Source of the DNA: CAYOSF01 sp964406605
Lineage (GTDB): Bacteria; Chloroflexota; Dehalococcoidia; DSTF01; RBG-16-68-14
Direction: 5' to 3'
DNA: 64,000 bases
Assembly (NCBI GenBank): GCA_964406605.1
Contig: CAYOSF010000003.1
Location: 186,001-250,000, forward strand
Shown: piece after piece, positions 35,588 through 44,420 of the stretch
Position numbering within the stretch: position 1 is the first letter of the stretch
How the letters are laid out: every line of letters begins with the position of its first letter
Made by a program: the position numbers and the translations under genes
Notes under the pieces: model-generated
What the model was told of the DNA's origin: nothing
Databases searched by the model: none
What the model saw: only the letters and a program-made list of their open reading frames with translations

Positions 35588-37039
35588 ATGGCCGGTGCAA
35601 CGGAAGCCGGCACCGCCGCGGTCGGCATCGGGCCGTGGAAGCAGCGGTTGCGGCCGTACCAGGTGGAAGCTGGCCGGGCCATCCTGGACAGCGTCCGGGG
35701 ACGCAAGGGGCTGAGCTTCTCGGTCGAGGTGGCGCGCCAGGGCGGCAAGAACGAGCTCTCGGCCCAGTTGGAGGCACTGCTCCTCATCCTGCACATGGAG
35801 CGTGACGTCGACGCCGTGAAGTGCGCCCCCACCTTCGACCCGCAGGGGCGCATCAGCGTGCGCCGGCTCTGGTCCCGGCTGCTGGAGGCGCGGCTGACGC
35901 CGCTCGCCTCGCTGGAGGCGGGACACGTGGTGCGAGTCGGGCGGGCGCGCGTGCTGTTCATGTCGGCGGAACCGGGAGCCAACGTCGTCGGCCACAGCGC
36001 GAAGCTCCTGCTGGAGGTGGACGAGGCGCAGGACGTGGACGAGGAGAAGTTCGACCGCGAGTTCCGCCCCATGGCGTCAACGACCAACGCTACAACCGTC
36101 TTCTACGGCACCGCCTGGGACGACAGGACGCTGCTGGAGCGGGCAAAGCAGCGCCACCTGGAGCTGGAGCGCAGCGACGGCGTCCGCCGCCACTTCGAGT
36201 ACGACTGGGAGGTGGTGGCGCAACACAATCCGGCCTACCGTCGCTACGTGGAGGCGGAGCGGGAGCGCCTGGGCGAACGGCATCCGCTCTTCCTTACCCA
36301 GTACTGTCTGCGCCCGATCAGCGGCGGCGGGCGGCTGTTCGTGCCGGGGCAGCTCGCGCAGCTAGAGGGGAGCCATGCGCGCCAGCGGGCGCCGCGGTCG
36401 GGCGAGACGTACGTCGCCGGGCTCGATCTGGCGGGCGGCGCGGTCGATGACGCGGGGGTGCAGAGCGACGCGCCGACGCCAATGGCCGTACCCAACGCCG
36501 GGCGGGACGCCACGGTTCTCACCATCGGTCGGGCGTCCTATCCCGACCGCGACGCCATCGTGCAGGAGCCGCGGCTGGAGGTGGTGGAGCACTACGTCTG
36601 GACCGGCGAGCCTCACGACGCGCTCTTGCGCCGGCTGGTCGACCTGCTGCGTGAAGTGTGGCGGGTGCGCCGGCTGGCCGTCGACGCAACGGGCCTGGGG
36701 GAGACGATCGCGCGCCTGCTGACGGCGGCGCTGGGCTCGCACGTGGTTCGCCCGGTGCGCTTCACGCAGGAATCAAAGTCACGCCTGGGCTACGGGCTGC
36801 TGGCGGCCGTGAACGGCGGGCGGCTCAAGCATTACGCCGGCGACGGCTCGATGGAGTACCGGCAGTGCCGGCGGGAGCTGGAGCGGGCGCGGGCGACCTA
36901 CCGGGCGAACCGCACGATGAACTTCTTCGTGGAGCCGGCCGAGGGGCACGACGACTTCCTGACGAGCCTGGCGCTGTTGGTGGAGGCGGGGTCCGGCGCC
37001 GCGCCGCGCACCGCCCGCGGCCGCGTGAGGGAGGTCTGA
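35588..37039 (+). CDS. Phage terminase large subunit
   Basis: 483 aa. N-terminal ATPase: adenine motif RPYQVEAGRAIL, Walker A-type VARQGGKNELSAQLEALL (residues 48-65; Asn in place of the usual Thr/Ser of GK[ST]), Walker B KLLLEVDEAQDVD, and a coupling motif FYGTAWDD. C-terminal RNase H-like nuclease: GLDLAGG, AVDATGLGE and a late acidic group HDDFLTSLALLVEA. It cuts and pumps phage DNA through the portal. Intact; no frameshift seen. Confidence 0.92.
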   Translation: MAGATEAGTAAVGIGPWKQRLRPYQVEAGRAILDSVRGRKGLSFSVEVARQGGKNELSAQLEALLLILHMERDVDAVKCAPTFDPQGRISVRRLWSRLLEARLTPLASLEAGHVVRVGRARVLFMSAEPGANVVGHSAKLLLEVDEAQDVDEEKFDREFRPMASTTNATTVFYGTAWDDRTLLERAKQRHLELERSDGVRRHFEYDWEVVAQHNPAYRRYVEAERERLGERHPLFLTQYCLRPISGGGRLFVPGQLAQLEGSHARQRAPRSGETYVAGLDLAGGAVDDAGVQSDAPTPMAVPNAGRDATVLTIGRASYPDRDAIVQEPRLEVVEHYVWTGEPHDALLRRLVDLLREVWRVRRLAVDATGLGETIARLLTAALGSHVVRPVRFTQESKSRLGYGLLAAVNGGRLKHYAGDGSMEYRQCRRELERARATYRANRTMNFFVEPAEGHDDFLTSLALLVEAGSGAAPRTARGRVREV

Positions 37040-37057
37040 GGTGGCAGAGGAGGAGTA

Positions 37058-37077
37058 CCCCAGCATGAATGCTGGGG
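37058..37077. repeat. CCCCAGC...GCTGGGG palindrome in the phage remnant
   Basis: CCCCAGCATGAATGCTGGGG, same family as 15409-15428. It begins 18 bases after the terminase stop, where a GTG preceded by few bases opens a frame that ends at once after the palindrome. Confidence 0.7.
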
Positions 37078-37101
37078 CATAGGGGCGCGGGACATGGGCA
37101 G

Positions 37102-37482
37102 ATGATGAGGCAAAGCCGGTTGATGGCCCCGCCGTCCAACGGCGCGCGGCAATCCGGTGGCCCGCCAGGGCAGCCAATCGAGCCGGAGCCACGCCGTCCC
37201 AACGGCCGCAGGGTGCGCAGCGACGCGCTGCCGGAGCACGTGGAGTACCGCGACACCGGCTGCGAGCTGGCGCCGATCTGCGTGCGCTGCCCGCTGGTGC
37301 GCTGCCGCTACGACGAGCCGGGGGGAGCCCGGAAGCTGCTCCTGGGCTCGCGGGACGAGACGCTGCGCCGCCGTCGCCGCGAGGACCGCGTCCCCATCGA
37401 GGCACTGGCGACGGAGTTCGGCCTCTCCCGTCGCAGCGTCTTCCGGATCCTGGCGGGGGGACGGCCTGGTCGAAGCTACTAG
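37102..37482 (+). CDS. Zinc-binding Cys cluster plus HTH protein
   Basis: 126 aa from the ATGATG at 37102 (frame is open to 37069). CELAPICVRCPLVRCRYDEPGG is a four-Cys zinc knuckle, and VPIEALATEFGLSRRSVFRILAGG is a helix-turn-helix of the resolvase/Trp type. The pairing is common in phage-like regions between terminase and portal and probably marks a DNA-binding regulator. No Shine-Dalgarno sequence is clear. Confidence 0.75.
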   Translation: MMRQSRLMAPPSNGARQSGGPPGQPIEPEPRRPNGRRVRSDALPEHVEYRDTGCELAPICVRCPLVRCRYDEPGGARKLLLGSRDETLRRRRREDRVPIEALATEFGLSRRSVFRILAGGRPGRSY

Positions 37483-37567
37483 CCCCCGGGTGCCACGCAC
37501 CGCTTGGCGCTTTCTCTGGCCCGTCGTAGCGTGGTTGGGCGCGATTCGCGTGACGGAGGTGCGAACT

Positions 37568-38274
37568 ATGGCCCGATCCTCGCAGCTAGCGACCACCCTC
37601 CCCCAGCAGCTCGCTCGAATGGACTCGGCGAGGCTGCGCGGCTACGGCGAGCTGCTCGCCTTCTACCAGGGCGAGCAGTGGCCGGCGGCAATGCGCCGTC
37701 GGGAGCGACGCCTCATCTTCAACTACGCCAAGGCATTCGTCGAGAAGACGACGTCCTACCTCATGTCCGGCATGCGGTCGGTAGTCGACCCGGAGGACGA
37801 TACGCCGGAGTCGGCCGAGCGTGCCCGGCGCGCTGAGCGGGCGCTCCAGGAGGTAGCGGAGCAGAACAACCTGGCGCAGCTCGACTTCGATACCGAGACC
37901 GACGCCGCCGTGCTTGGGGACGCGGCCTTCAAGGTGACGTGGGATACCGAGGAGCGGCGGGTCCGCGTATCGGCGCCCGATGTCCAGGGCCTCTTCGTCT
38001 GGTGGCTGGGCGACGACCTGAGCCGCGTCTGGCGGGTGGCCAGCCGGTACCAGCTATCGGAGGAGGAGGTGGAGCTGGCGTTCCCCACGTTCGGCGACCG
38101 TCCGCCGGCGCGGGCGGCAGCCCGTCCGCCTGCCCGGCGCTCGGGACGCGGGCTCGACGGCCGTAGCCATCGCATCGAGGTGGTCGAAGTGTGGACGGCG
38201 GACACCCTCGAGCTGTGGATCGACAACGCCCGGCTGGAGGAGAAGGCGAACCCCTACGGCTTCATTCCCTTCGT
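37568..38274 (+). pseudogene. Portal protein, N-terminal half (gene split by insertion)
   Basis: Encodes 235 residues up to the att core, then runs 28 bases into the element to a stop at 38302. SPP1 gp6-type portal features: LLAFYQGEQWPAAMRRRERRLIFNYAKAFVEKTTSYLMSG, LGDAAFKVTWD, VEVVEVWT. The other half starts at 52751. 707 bases here plus 751 there make 1458 bases, exactly 486 codons, so the gene was intact before insertion. Confidence 0.9.
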
Positions 38275-39887
38275 GATTGGACTCGAATACCCCGCACCGT
38301 GAGCGGGGCGTCCTCGATGGGCACCGCCGCCTGTAGCTCCAGCCGGTCCGCGTGGACGAGGACCCTGAGATCGATCCTTGCGGCCCGCGCATCCAGGGAC
38401 TCCGCCCCGATGCTTGCGGTGAGCGCGGGAACGCCGGACGCCTGGAGCCTCTCCAGGAAGTCGGCGACCCGCCGCGCCTGGGCCAGTTGCCGCAGGCGGT
38501 CTCCCGCCGTGGCCGCCCGCCGCTCCGCCGCCCCGATCTGCCTGTCGATGCGCTCCCGCTCTGTCTTCCATCGGTCATCGTCGATGGAGCCGTCGGCCCA
38601 GAGCAGCCCGACCTTGGCGCGGCGCTCCTTCAGGCGGTTGATCTCGGACTCCACGTCGCCGGTCTCGGCCTCAAGCTGATCGATCCGCGCTCGGACGCTT
38701 GCCAGCGAGTCCGCGGCGGCGCGCCGGAAGCCCTCCGGCGATCTCAGCATCTCGTCCAGCTTCTCCTCGACCAGCGAGACCAGAGCGCGCCGGCCCTTCG
38801 AGTCCACCAGCCAGGGCACGCGCGGGCCGTGGCACTGGCCGTGTTTCTTGGCCTGGGGCGAGGCGGCCTTGGCGGCGGTGCACACGGCGAAGATGTTGCC
38901 CCGCTGGCCGCCCGCTCGCTCCGCCGTATACGCGAGGCCGTGCTCCGCGCAGAAGACCCTGCCCAGGAGCGGCAGCTTTTGCTTGGGCGGCCGGCCCCGC
39001 TTGGTCGGCTGATCCCGTAGCCGGGCCTGTACCTTGCCGTATTGCTCCCACGTCACCAGCGGCGGCACCCGCTGTACGATCAGTCCCTCCTTGCCCGCGA
39101 TCTCCACCGCCTCTTCGACAGTGGCGGCTCGCGAGATCTTACGCAGGGCTTCACGCCGGATACGGCGGCGCGCCAGGCTCTCGCGATTGCGGTATTCGGC
39201 CTCGACGCTGGACGGGCGCAAGGGGAGGATGCACCGGAGGCCGGCGACAACGGGGTTGTGGAGGAAGCCGTAGAGCTTGGCCGGATGCAGATCGTGGCGC
39301 TGCGCGGCGTCGTGCGGCGTCGTTCGGGCCGCGTCGAGGATGAGCCGGCGGGTCTCGGTGGCCGCAGGCTCCACGAGGATGAACTTCGAGCCCGACCAGG
39401 CGAGCCACGGCGGCAGGACGCCGATGCCGACGCCCTCGCCGGAGCGCGCCCGCCGGTTCCGTCCTGCCGATGTCCGGGCGTAGATCATCCGGCGCTCGGC
39501 CTCGGCGAAGCCGGTGAAGCCCGACCGCAGGATCGCCTCGGCGACGGGATCGTCGATCTGGGGCGTCCTCACGAACCGGACGCCATCGCCGAAGACGCAG
39601 TGATCGACGATCAACTGCCCCGTGTCCGCGCGGCGACCAAGCCGGTCGGGCGATCTATAGATGATCGTCTGGACGCGGCCCGACCGCAGGAGTTCCAGGC
39701 CGCGCTGGAGTTCGGGGCGCGCCTCCGCCGACAGCCCGCCGGAAACGTTCTCCTCCCGAAGCTCGTCCACCACCTGGTAGCCGAGGGACTCGGCGAACGC
39801 CCGGCACTCCCCCAGTTGGGATTGGATGCTGTCGCGGTCGGAATCGTCCGAGGACGTCCGAGCGCCGATCACCGCAGGCTTCTCCAT
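38262..39887 (-). CDS. Large serine recombinase (integrase of the element)
   Basis: 541 aa, GAGGTG upstream of the ATG. The N-terminal resolvase domain has GARTSSDDSDRDSIQSQL with catalytic Ser12 or Ser13 after Arg10, and IYRSPDRLGRR; next come the recombinase domain (residues ~170-300), a zinc ribbon (FCAEHGL...CTAAKAASPQAKKHGQCHGPR) and a long coiled coil (residues ~395-480). Such enzymes join attP and attB without accessory factors. It reads outward, and its last codons and stop lie across the left att core, with the stop in host portal DNA. Confidence 0.95.
   Translation of the reverse strand: MEKPAVIGARTSSDDSDRDSIQSQLGECRAFAESLGYQVVDELREENVSGGLSAEARPELQRGLELLRSGRVQTIIYRSPDRLGRRADTGQLIVDHCVFGDGVRFVRTPQIDDPVAEAILRSGFTGFAEAERRMIYARTSAGRNRRARSGEGVGIGVLPPWLAWSGSKFILVEPAATETRRLILDAARTTPHDAAQRHDLHPAKLYGFLHNPVVAGLRCILPLRPSSVEAEYRNRESLARRRIRREALRKISRAATVEEAVEIAGKEGLIVQRVPPLVTWEQYGKVQARLRDQPTKRGRPPKQKLPLLGRVFCAEHGLAYTAERAGGQRGNIFAVCTAAKAASPQAKKHGQCHGPRVPWLVDSKGRRALVSLVEEKLDEMLRSPEGFRRAAADSLASVRARIDQLEAETGDVESEINRLKERRAKVGLLWADGSIDDDRWKTERERIDRQIGAAERRAATAGDRLRQLAQARRVADFLERLQASGVPALTASIGAESLDARAARIDLRVLVHADRLELQAAVPIEDAPLTVRGIRVQSRRE
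38266..38274. other. Left attachment core
   Basis: TCCCTTCGT, shared with 52742-52750. Left flank codes portal residues NPYGFI; right flank is element DNA. Confidence 0.85.
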
Positions 39888-40190
39888 CGTCGCACCTCAA
39901 TGTTGGGGCGGCGGCCCTGGCCGGTGCGATCCCGTCGGGCGACGGGAGACCAGGGCGCAGCCCCTTCTCTTCAACAATACGCCGGTGCAGGCGGGGCGGG
40001 TCACCAGCGAGGCCATTAAGCCTCGCGCGGCCCGACGTTCGCCAGTCCCGTCCGGGCGGCCCCGCGCGGCCAGTTGTTAAATCATCCAGCCGACCCTGGC
40101 GAAGGCCGTCAGATGTACGGCTTACTGCCGTTCACAAACCTGACGGCGGGCGACGCCACCCCGCCGGACAACACGAGAGGAGGTACGAAC
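39888..40190. other. 303-bp gap without a supported gene
   Basis: Lies between the divergent recombinase and RAMA/C2H2 genes, so it should hold both promoters. I could not pick out a clear -10/-35 pair. A short palindrome GAGGCCATTAAGCCTC sits near 40010. Confidence 0.5.
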
Positions 40191-40685
40191 ATGGCGAAGA
40201 AGCAACAGGAGAGGAAGGCGCGGGAGAGCGCGACGGGGACCACGCCGACACCGCAAGAGCTGGGAGCGGGCACGAAGCTGGCGTGGCCCCGCAAGGGCCA
40301 GGTGCACCGCGCAACGATCATCGAGCGCGCGGGCGAGTACCTGGTGCAGGTCGGTCGGCAGACCTTCAAGTCGCTGTCCTCGGCGGCGCAATCCATATCT
40401 GGACACGCCGAGCGCGGCGGGACGGTCTGGCGGCGCGAGGGCGAGGACCGGCCGCTGCTGGGCCGGCCGGACTACCGGGCGCTCGCGGGAGCGACGCCAG
40501 GCCCGAAGCCGAAGGCCGCCAAGAAGGGACCGGCGAAGAAGCCAGCGAGCAAGAAGGGCGCAGCGAAGGCCCCGGCGGCGGGCAAGGTCAAGACCCGGCC
40601 CGCGATCAAGTGCACGCACAAGGGCTGCGGCGAGGTGTTCGCCACCACGGCCGAGGCTACGGCGCACGTGGCGGAGGCCCATTAG
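40191..40685 (+). CDS. RAMA-like / histone-H1-like / C2H2 zinc-finger protein
   Basis: 164 aa from an ATG preceded by GAGAGGAGGT. Residues ~30-85 (GTKLAWPRKGQVHRATIIER..YLVQVGRQTFKSLSSAAQSISG) look like a RAMA domain, a small fold found near DNA-modification systems. A Lys/Ala/Pro-rich stretch (KPKAAKKGPAKKPASKKG) resembles histone H1 tails, and the C-terminus is a C2H2 zinc finger, CTHKGCGEVFATTAEATAHVAEAH (C-x4-C-x12-H-x4-H). All parts point to DNA binding. It could be a nucleoid-type or excision factor, as it lies between the two recombinase genes. Confidence 0.8.
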   Translation: MAKKQQERKARESATGTTPTPQELGAGTKLAWPRKGQVHRATIIERAGEYLVQVGRQTFKSLSSAAQSISGHAERGGTVWRREGEDRPLLGRPDYRALAGATPGPKPKAAKKGPAKKPASKKGAAKAPAAGKVKTRPAIKCTHKGCGEVFATTAEATAHVAEAH

Positions 40686-40772
40686 GTGGTCGGCGAGGCG
40701 GGGCGACGGGCTGGGCCGTCGGATACGTCCGGCGGCCTGCCCTGTTCATCAACACCGAAGGAGGAAGACCTG

Positions 40773-41417
40773 ATGACGATAGCGACAACGACTGAGGCAC
40801 CGGCCCGCCGGATGACGGTGCTCACCGAGGTTCAACTGCGGCGGCTGCTGCGCCTTCCGGATCGCCGAAGACGTCGCGGCCACAGGGACGCGGCGATATT
40901 GGCGATCCTGTCGACCGGCGGCCTGCGCCTCCGCGAGCTTACGGGTCTGCGAGTTCAAGACGTGCACCGGGCTCCAGGCGGTAGGGTGATCCTCGATGTC
41001 CGGACCGTGAAGCGCCGGGGCCACCGGCGGGCAGTGGTGCTGGTCGGCCCATGGGCGAGGGCGGTCGTGGACTACATCGCCAAGGCCGAGCCGACGTTCT
41101 GGTTGTTCCCCGGCCAGCGCAACGGCGAACCACTCACAACTCGCGGCATCAGGATGATCGTGAAGTCGTACCTGGCCGCGGTGGGTGTCCCCGCAGCGCG
41201 CTGCCACGATCTCCGGCACACGACGGCGACCTGGGCGATGCGGGCGACCGGCGGCGACGGTTGGGCGGTCGCGCACGTCCTGGGCCACTCAAGCCCTCGA
41301 ATGGTTGAGTCGACCTATGCCCACGCCGCGAGCCGGGAGGCGAACCGCGTTGCCGAGGGCATCGGCGCGCTGCTCACCAAGGCCGGGCGGCCGGCGGCTC
41401 AGGGCGCGGTGGCATAG
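40773..41417 (+). CDS. Tyrosine recombinase, catalytic domain only
   Basis: 214 aa, AAGGAGGAAG upstream. Catalytic set complete: Arg52 (GGLRLRELTGL), Lys80 (TVKRRGHRR), His145/Arg148 (CHDLRHTTATWAM), His172 (VLGHSSPRM), Tyr182 (ESTYAHA). The N-terminal core-binding domain of XerC/D is nearly absent (only ~20 residues before the catalytic fold), so it may need a partner or act as a resolvase for dimers of the circle. Confidence 0.92.
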   Translation: MTIATTTEAPARRMTVLTEVQLRRLLRLPDRRRRRGHRDAAILAILSTGGLRLRELTGLRVQDVHRAPGGRVILDVRTVKRRGHRRAVVLVGPWARAVVDYIAKAEPTFWLFPGQRNGEPLTTRGIRMIVKSYLAAVGVPAARCHDLRHTTATWAMRATGGDGWAVAHVLGHSSPRMVESTYAHAASREANRVAEGIGALLTKAGRPAAQGAVA

Positions 41418-41506
41418 CCCTCCCACCAGCGAACGAGAACGCCAGCGACCTCCACGGTCGCTGGCCTCTTTCGGCCCAATATCCGCCGACCCCTATCACG
41501 CGCCGA

Positions 41507-41740
41507 TCAATCGGACAAACTCGCGTGTTGGCCGCGTCGCGGCCGCTGTGGCCGCCTTCGGCGCGCCTCCCGCGCCCGACGCCCCTCGGTATCCAGGGAG
41601 CGGTAGGACGAGACCCAGCAGGCCCCGCATCGGGTCGACCGCCCGCCAGGGCCGTTGGGATCGAGCGGGAAGGCATCCAGCACCCACCGAGCGCCGCAGT
41701 TCCAACAGACGCGGCTGCGCTGCTCGACGGTCGGACTCAT
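41507..41740 (-). CDS. Small zinc-ribbon protein
   Basis: 77 aa. SRVCWNCGARWVLDAFPLDPNGPGGRSTRCGACWVSSYRSLD has paired CxxC knuckles 21 residues apart as in phage HNH-like or recruiter zinc ribbons; no H-N-H residues are seen. The tail is Arg-rich. Its ATG overlaps the previous stop (ATGA). Confidence 0.65.
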   Translation of the reverse strand: MSPTVEQRSRVCWNCGARWVLDAFPLDPNGPGGRSTRCGACWVSSYRSLDTEGRRAREARRRRPQRPRRGQHASLSD

Positions 41741-41940
41741 CGGCCGCCTCCTGCGCGCGGGAGCCTGGGCTTGCCGGCCTTCGTCCAGCACTGCCCGCAG
41801 ACGACAATGTCAACGGCCGGATCATCCGTGGCATGCTGATCCTTGCCGAGGCGTGCGCGACCGCAGATGGACGTGCGACTCCGGGCGCGGTAGATATGCC
41901 AGATCTTGGCCCTGGGGGCAAGCGCGTAGAAGAGTCTCAT
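41737..41940 (-). CDS. Small basic protein with Cys pairs
   Basis: 67 aa, start MRLFYALAPRAKIWHIYRARSRTSICGRARLG, with a second pair CGQC. The four-base ATGA overlaps on both sides place it firmly in the leftward operon. It may bind zinc with C-x20-C-x2-C. Function unknown. Confidence 0.6.
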   Translation of the reverse strand: MRLFYALAPRAKIWHIYRARSRTSICGRARLGKDQHATDDPAVDIVVCGQCWTKAGKPRLPRAGGGR

Positions 41941-42473
41941 GGGCGTCGCCTCCGCTTGCGGGCGGCCTCCGCCTTGCGGCGGTAGCGCTCCCGCGCTGCG
42001 GCCCTGCTTGCTTCCAGGTTGGCATGCCAGCGCTGGCGCGATTGGCGGCGTATCCGCTCGCGGGCGCATGCGGGGGAGCACGTCACTGCCCACGGGCGGC
42101 TCGGCCGGAAGGTGTGGCCACAGATCTCGCACACGCGCTCCGGCAACGGCGGCCGGGGCGGACGGGACCCAGCGCGCTTCGGCTTCTGCGTCGGGGCGTC
42201 CACGGTTTCGCGCAAGGGCTTCCGGCGCGTCGCCCAGTCCAGGTGGCCCACAGCCAAGGCGTGAGGGTCCACCGCGGGCTTCTCCGGCTCGTCGGGTAGC
42301 AGAGCTTCATCGATCCGGCCGCGGTCAGCGAGGTCCGCGGCCGCCTGCTGCATCTCGATGTCGGGGCCGCCGTCCCGGTGCAAGTCGCAGAGCTGGGGCC
42401 AAGATGCCTTAGGCCGCAGGCCGGGGGCCGAGCGACTGATTCGCAGGACGCATCCGCAGGCGTACCGGGCCAC
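41937..42473 (-). CDS. Zinc-finger protein of the leftward operon
   Basis: 178 aa. An N-terminal CGCVLRIS and CDLH region could form one metal site; ERVCEICGHTFRPSRPWAVTCSPACARERIRRQSRQ is a clear four-Cys finger (CxxC...CxxxC) followed by an Arg-rich helix, as in HNH-associated or FCS-like fingers. Likely a nucleic-acid binder. Confidence 0.65.
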   Translation of the reverse strand: MARYACGCVLRISRSAPGLRPKASWPQLCDLHRDGGPDIEMQQAAADLADRGRIDEALLPDEPEKPAVDPHALAVGHLDWATRRKPLRETVDAPTQKPKRAGSRPPRPPLPERVCEICGHTFRPSRPWAVTCSPACARERIRRQSRQRWHANLEASRAAARERYRRKAEAARKRRRRP

Positions 42474-42479
42474 GGTGGA

Positions 42480-43136
42480 CTAGCGCCGGCGGATTATCTT
42501 CTCGCAGCGCGCGCAGTACATCGATTTCGACCGACCTGGGCCACGCGGCCGGCCGCACGCGTCACACAGACCGTGCGCGACGCGATCAAGGGGGTGCACT
42601 GTTGTGTTCCCGGTGTTGGCTTCGATCTGGCAGTTGCCGCACAGTCGTTTCTCGTTGAGGCGACCGTGCTTGCCACACCGTTTGCACGTGCCCATCGTCG
42701 CCTTTGCGGGCCGGGTGCCAGGTCTTGTCTTGGCACGGCGGGTACCGGCGGCCGCCTTGCGCTTTTCCTCTTCGCGGAGCAGCTTCCTGGCCCACGCCGT
42801 TGGGCCGAGCTTGCCGATCTCGGGCTCGCCGACCTCGGTGAGGTAGCGGCGCAGCCGGGTGCCCACCTCGGCTTCCATCACCGGAACCTCGCTGACGAGA
42901 AACCTCGCCTGGGAGTCGCCCTTGGCCGCCAGCGCCTCAACCGCAGGCAGCCTCCTCCGGATCGCGTCCAAGTCCACGAGCATCTGCGCCACGCGGACTC
43001 CGTCGGCGCGCCGGATTCGCTCGCGTCGATCAAGGACATCGAGGCCGCGCACGAGAGCGGAGATCTCGGAGGCCAGCTTGCGGCGCATGCCCTGCTGGCG
43101 CACCGCCTGCATTGTCTTGCTGTATTCCATTGCCAT
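42480..43136 (-). CDS. Coiled-coil protein with two C-terminal zinc ribbons
   Basis: 218 aa, GAGGAGGAA before the ATG. The first ~130 residues are helical (ISALVRGLDVLDRRERIRRADGVRVAQMLVDLDAIRRRLP), then CKRCGKHGRLNEKRLCGNC and CDACGRPRGPGRSKSMYCARC give two CxxC-CxxC ribbons. Such ribbons often bind RNA or DNA; no enzyme domain is recognised. Confidence 0.65.
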   Translation of the reverse strand: MAMEYSKTMQAVRQQGMRRKLASEISALVRGLDVLDRRERIRRADGVRVAQMLVDLDAIRRRLPAVEALAAKGDSQARFLVSEVPVMEAEVGTRLRRYLTEVGEPEIGKLGPTAWARKLLREEEKRKAAAGTRRAKTRPGTRPAKATMGTCKRCGKHGRLNEKRLCGNCQIEANTGNTTVHPLDRVAHGLCDACGRPRGPGRSKSMYCARCEKIIRRR

Positions 43137-43169
43137 TTCCTCCTCCGCGCCGGGAGGCGCGGGCTTCCT

Positions 43170-43820
43170 CTAGTCGTTCGGTTCGGCGTACGCGCCGGCA
43201 GCCTCTTCCTGGGCCAGCCGCCCGGCGATGACGCCCTGGCGGAAGATCAGGTCGCGTCCCGATCCCACCGCGCAGAAGCAATCAGCGGGAAGCTCGGTCA
43301 GGTCCCACTTCCAATCATTCAGAGCGCGTTCCAGCAGCCCGGAGTGGACCTTCTCCGGCCCGATCAGCTCGCCGATCATCAGCTCTGCGTCGACGGGGAG
43401 CCGGAGCCTGGGCAGGATAGTGTGGACCTGGGGCGGCCGTTGTCGGCCAGGAGCAGCCCGGCGCGCGCTGTCGGCAGCCTCATACCGCGCTTTGAACTCG
43501 CGGATGGCGGTCAGGTCCACCAGGTCGGCACGCCCATCGCGGATCAGCCTGGCGGCATCCTCGAAGTCGCGCCGGTGGCTGATCGCGTAGTCCAGCATGG
43601 CCCGCTTCTTGGCGTCGAAGTCCACGAACCAAAGCCGGACCTCGCTCTTGCCCCATGCCGTGAAAGCGTCGTCCTCGGTCCGCAGCGCCTCTCGGGCCGC
43701 GTCGATCAGGGCGAGGGCGGCCTCTGCCAAGCGCATCGTAGCGGCCTCGACGTCGGTCTGCGGATCGGCCGCTGGCTGAGCCGGGGTCTCGCTGTGATTG
43801 TTACCGCTGAAGAGTCTCAT
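43170..43820 (-). CDS. Hypothetical protein of the leftward operon
   Basis: 216 aa from an ATG preceded by CAGGGAGG. Mostly helical and acidic with a central FTAWGKSEVRLWFVDFDAKKRAMLDYAISHRRDFEDAARLIRDG; Trp/Phe-rich. No motif recognised. The AIxEF and LPxDAELMIGELIGPEK region looks like a folded domain. Confidence 0.6.
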   Translation of the reverse strand: MRLFSGNNHSETPAQPAADPQTDVEAATMRLAEAALALIDAAREALRTEDDAFTAWGKSEVRLWFVDFDAKKRAMLDYAISHRRDFEDAARLIRDGRADLVDLTAIREFKARYEAADSARRAAPGRQRPPQVHTILPRLRLPVDAELMIGELIGPEKVHSGLLERALNDWKWDLTELPADCFCAVGSGRDLIFRQGVIAGRLAQEEAAGAYAEPND

Positions 43821-43846
43821 GTCGTTGTCCTCCCTGGGTCTGCCGC

Positions 43847-44416
43847 TTAGGCGGACCCCCTCTGCAGGGCGCGCCGCGCGCGCCAATCCTCATAGTGCTT
43901 CGCCGCCTTGGGCGAGCGGAGCCAGCGGTCGAACTCCGCGGGCACCTTGATGCCGCCGGCGACGAAGTGGAGCCGTTCGCCTAGGCTGTGCTGCCGATCA
44001 GGCGGGGGCGTCTCATCGCCCTCACCGGCAGCGCGGTGGCGCAGCAGGTTCCACAGCCGCAGCGGAAGGCACAGCGGGCCAGTCGGATCGTTGACGGCCC
44101 GCCGCCGGGCGGCATTGTCGCCCAGGTCGAATGAGGCAAGCATCTTGCGCTCATCCCCCGCCACGGCCAGAGGCGGCACCTTCTCGTAGCAGGCGATGAG
44201 CAGCAGCGCGGACTCCAACGCCTCCCGGATCTCTTGCGCCAGCGTCTGCGGCGACGGCGGTGTGGTCCTCTCTGCCTTGATGGCGGCGGGCAGTGCCTGG
44301 GCGTGGGCCAGTAGAAACTGCTCTGCGGCGGCTTGCAGGTGCTTCGGCATGTCTCGGTGGCTCAGAACCGCCGCAAGCCGCGCGGCGCGTTCTACCTCGG
44401 ACTGGGATCTCGTCAT
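43847..44416 (-). CDS. Hypothetical protein of the leftward operon
   Basis: 189 aa, GAGGGTAAC before the ATG. Helical N-half with a hydrophobic ESALLLIACYEKVPPLAVAGDERK, then DPTGPLCLPLRLWNLLRHRAAG. The tail KHYEDWRARRALQRG is basic. No known family seen. Confidence 0.55.
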   Translation of the reverse strand: MTRSQSEVERAARLAAVLSHRDMPKHLQAAAEQFLLAHAQALPAAIKAERTTPPSPQTLAQEIREALESALLLIACYEKVPPLAVAGDERKMLASFDLGDNAARRRAVNDPTGPLCLPLRLWNLLRHRAAGEGDETPPPDRQHSLGERLHFVAGGIKVPAEFDRWLRSPKAAKHYEDWRARRALQRGSA

Positions 44417-44420
44417 GTCG

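Noticed and set aside
40773..41417. Considered as the integrase that placed the element
   Set aside because: It lacks the core-binding domain, lies 2.5 kb from the edge, and the short core with an edge-located serine recombinase fits serine integration better.
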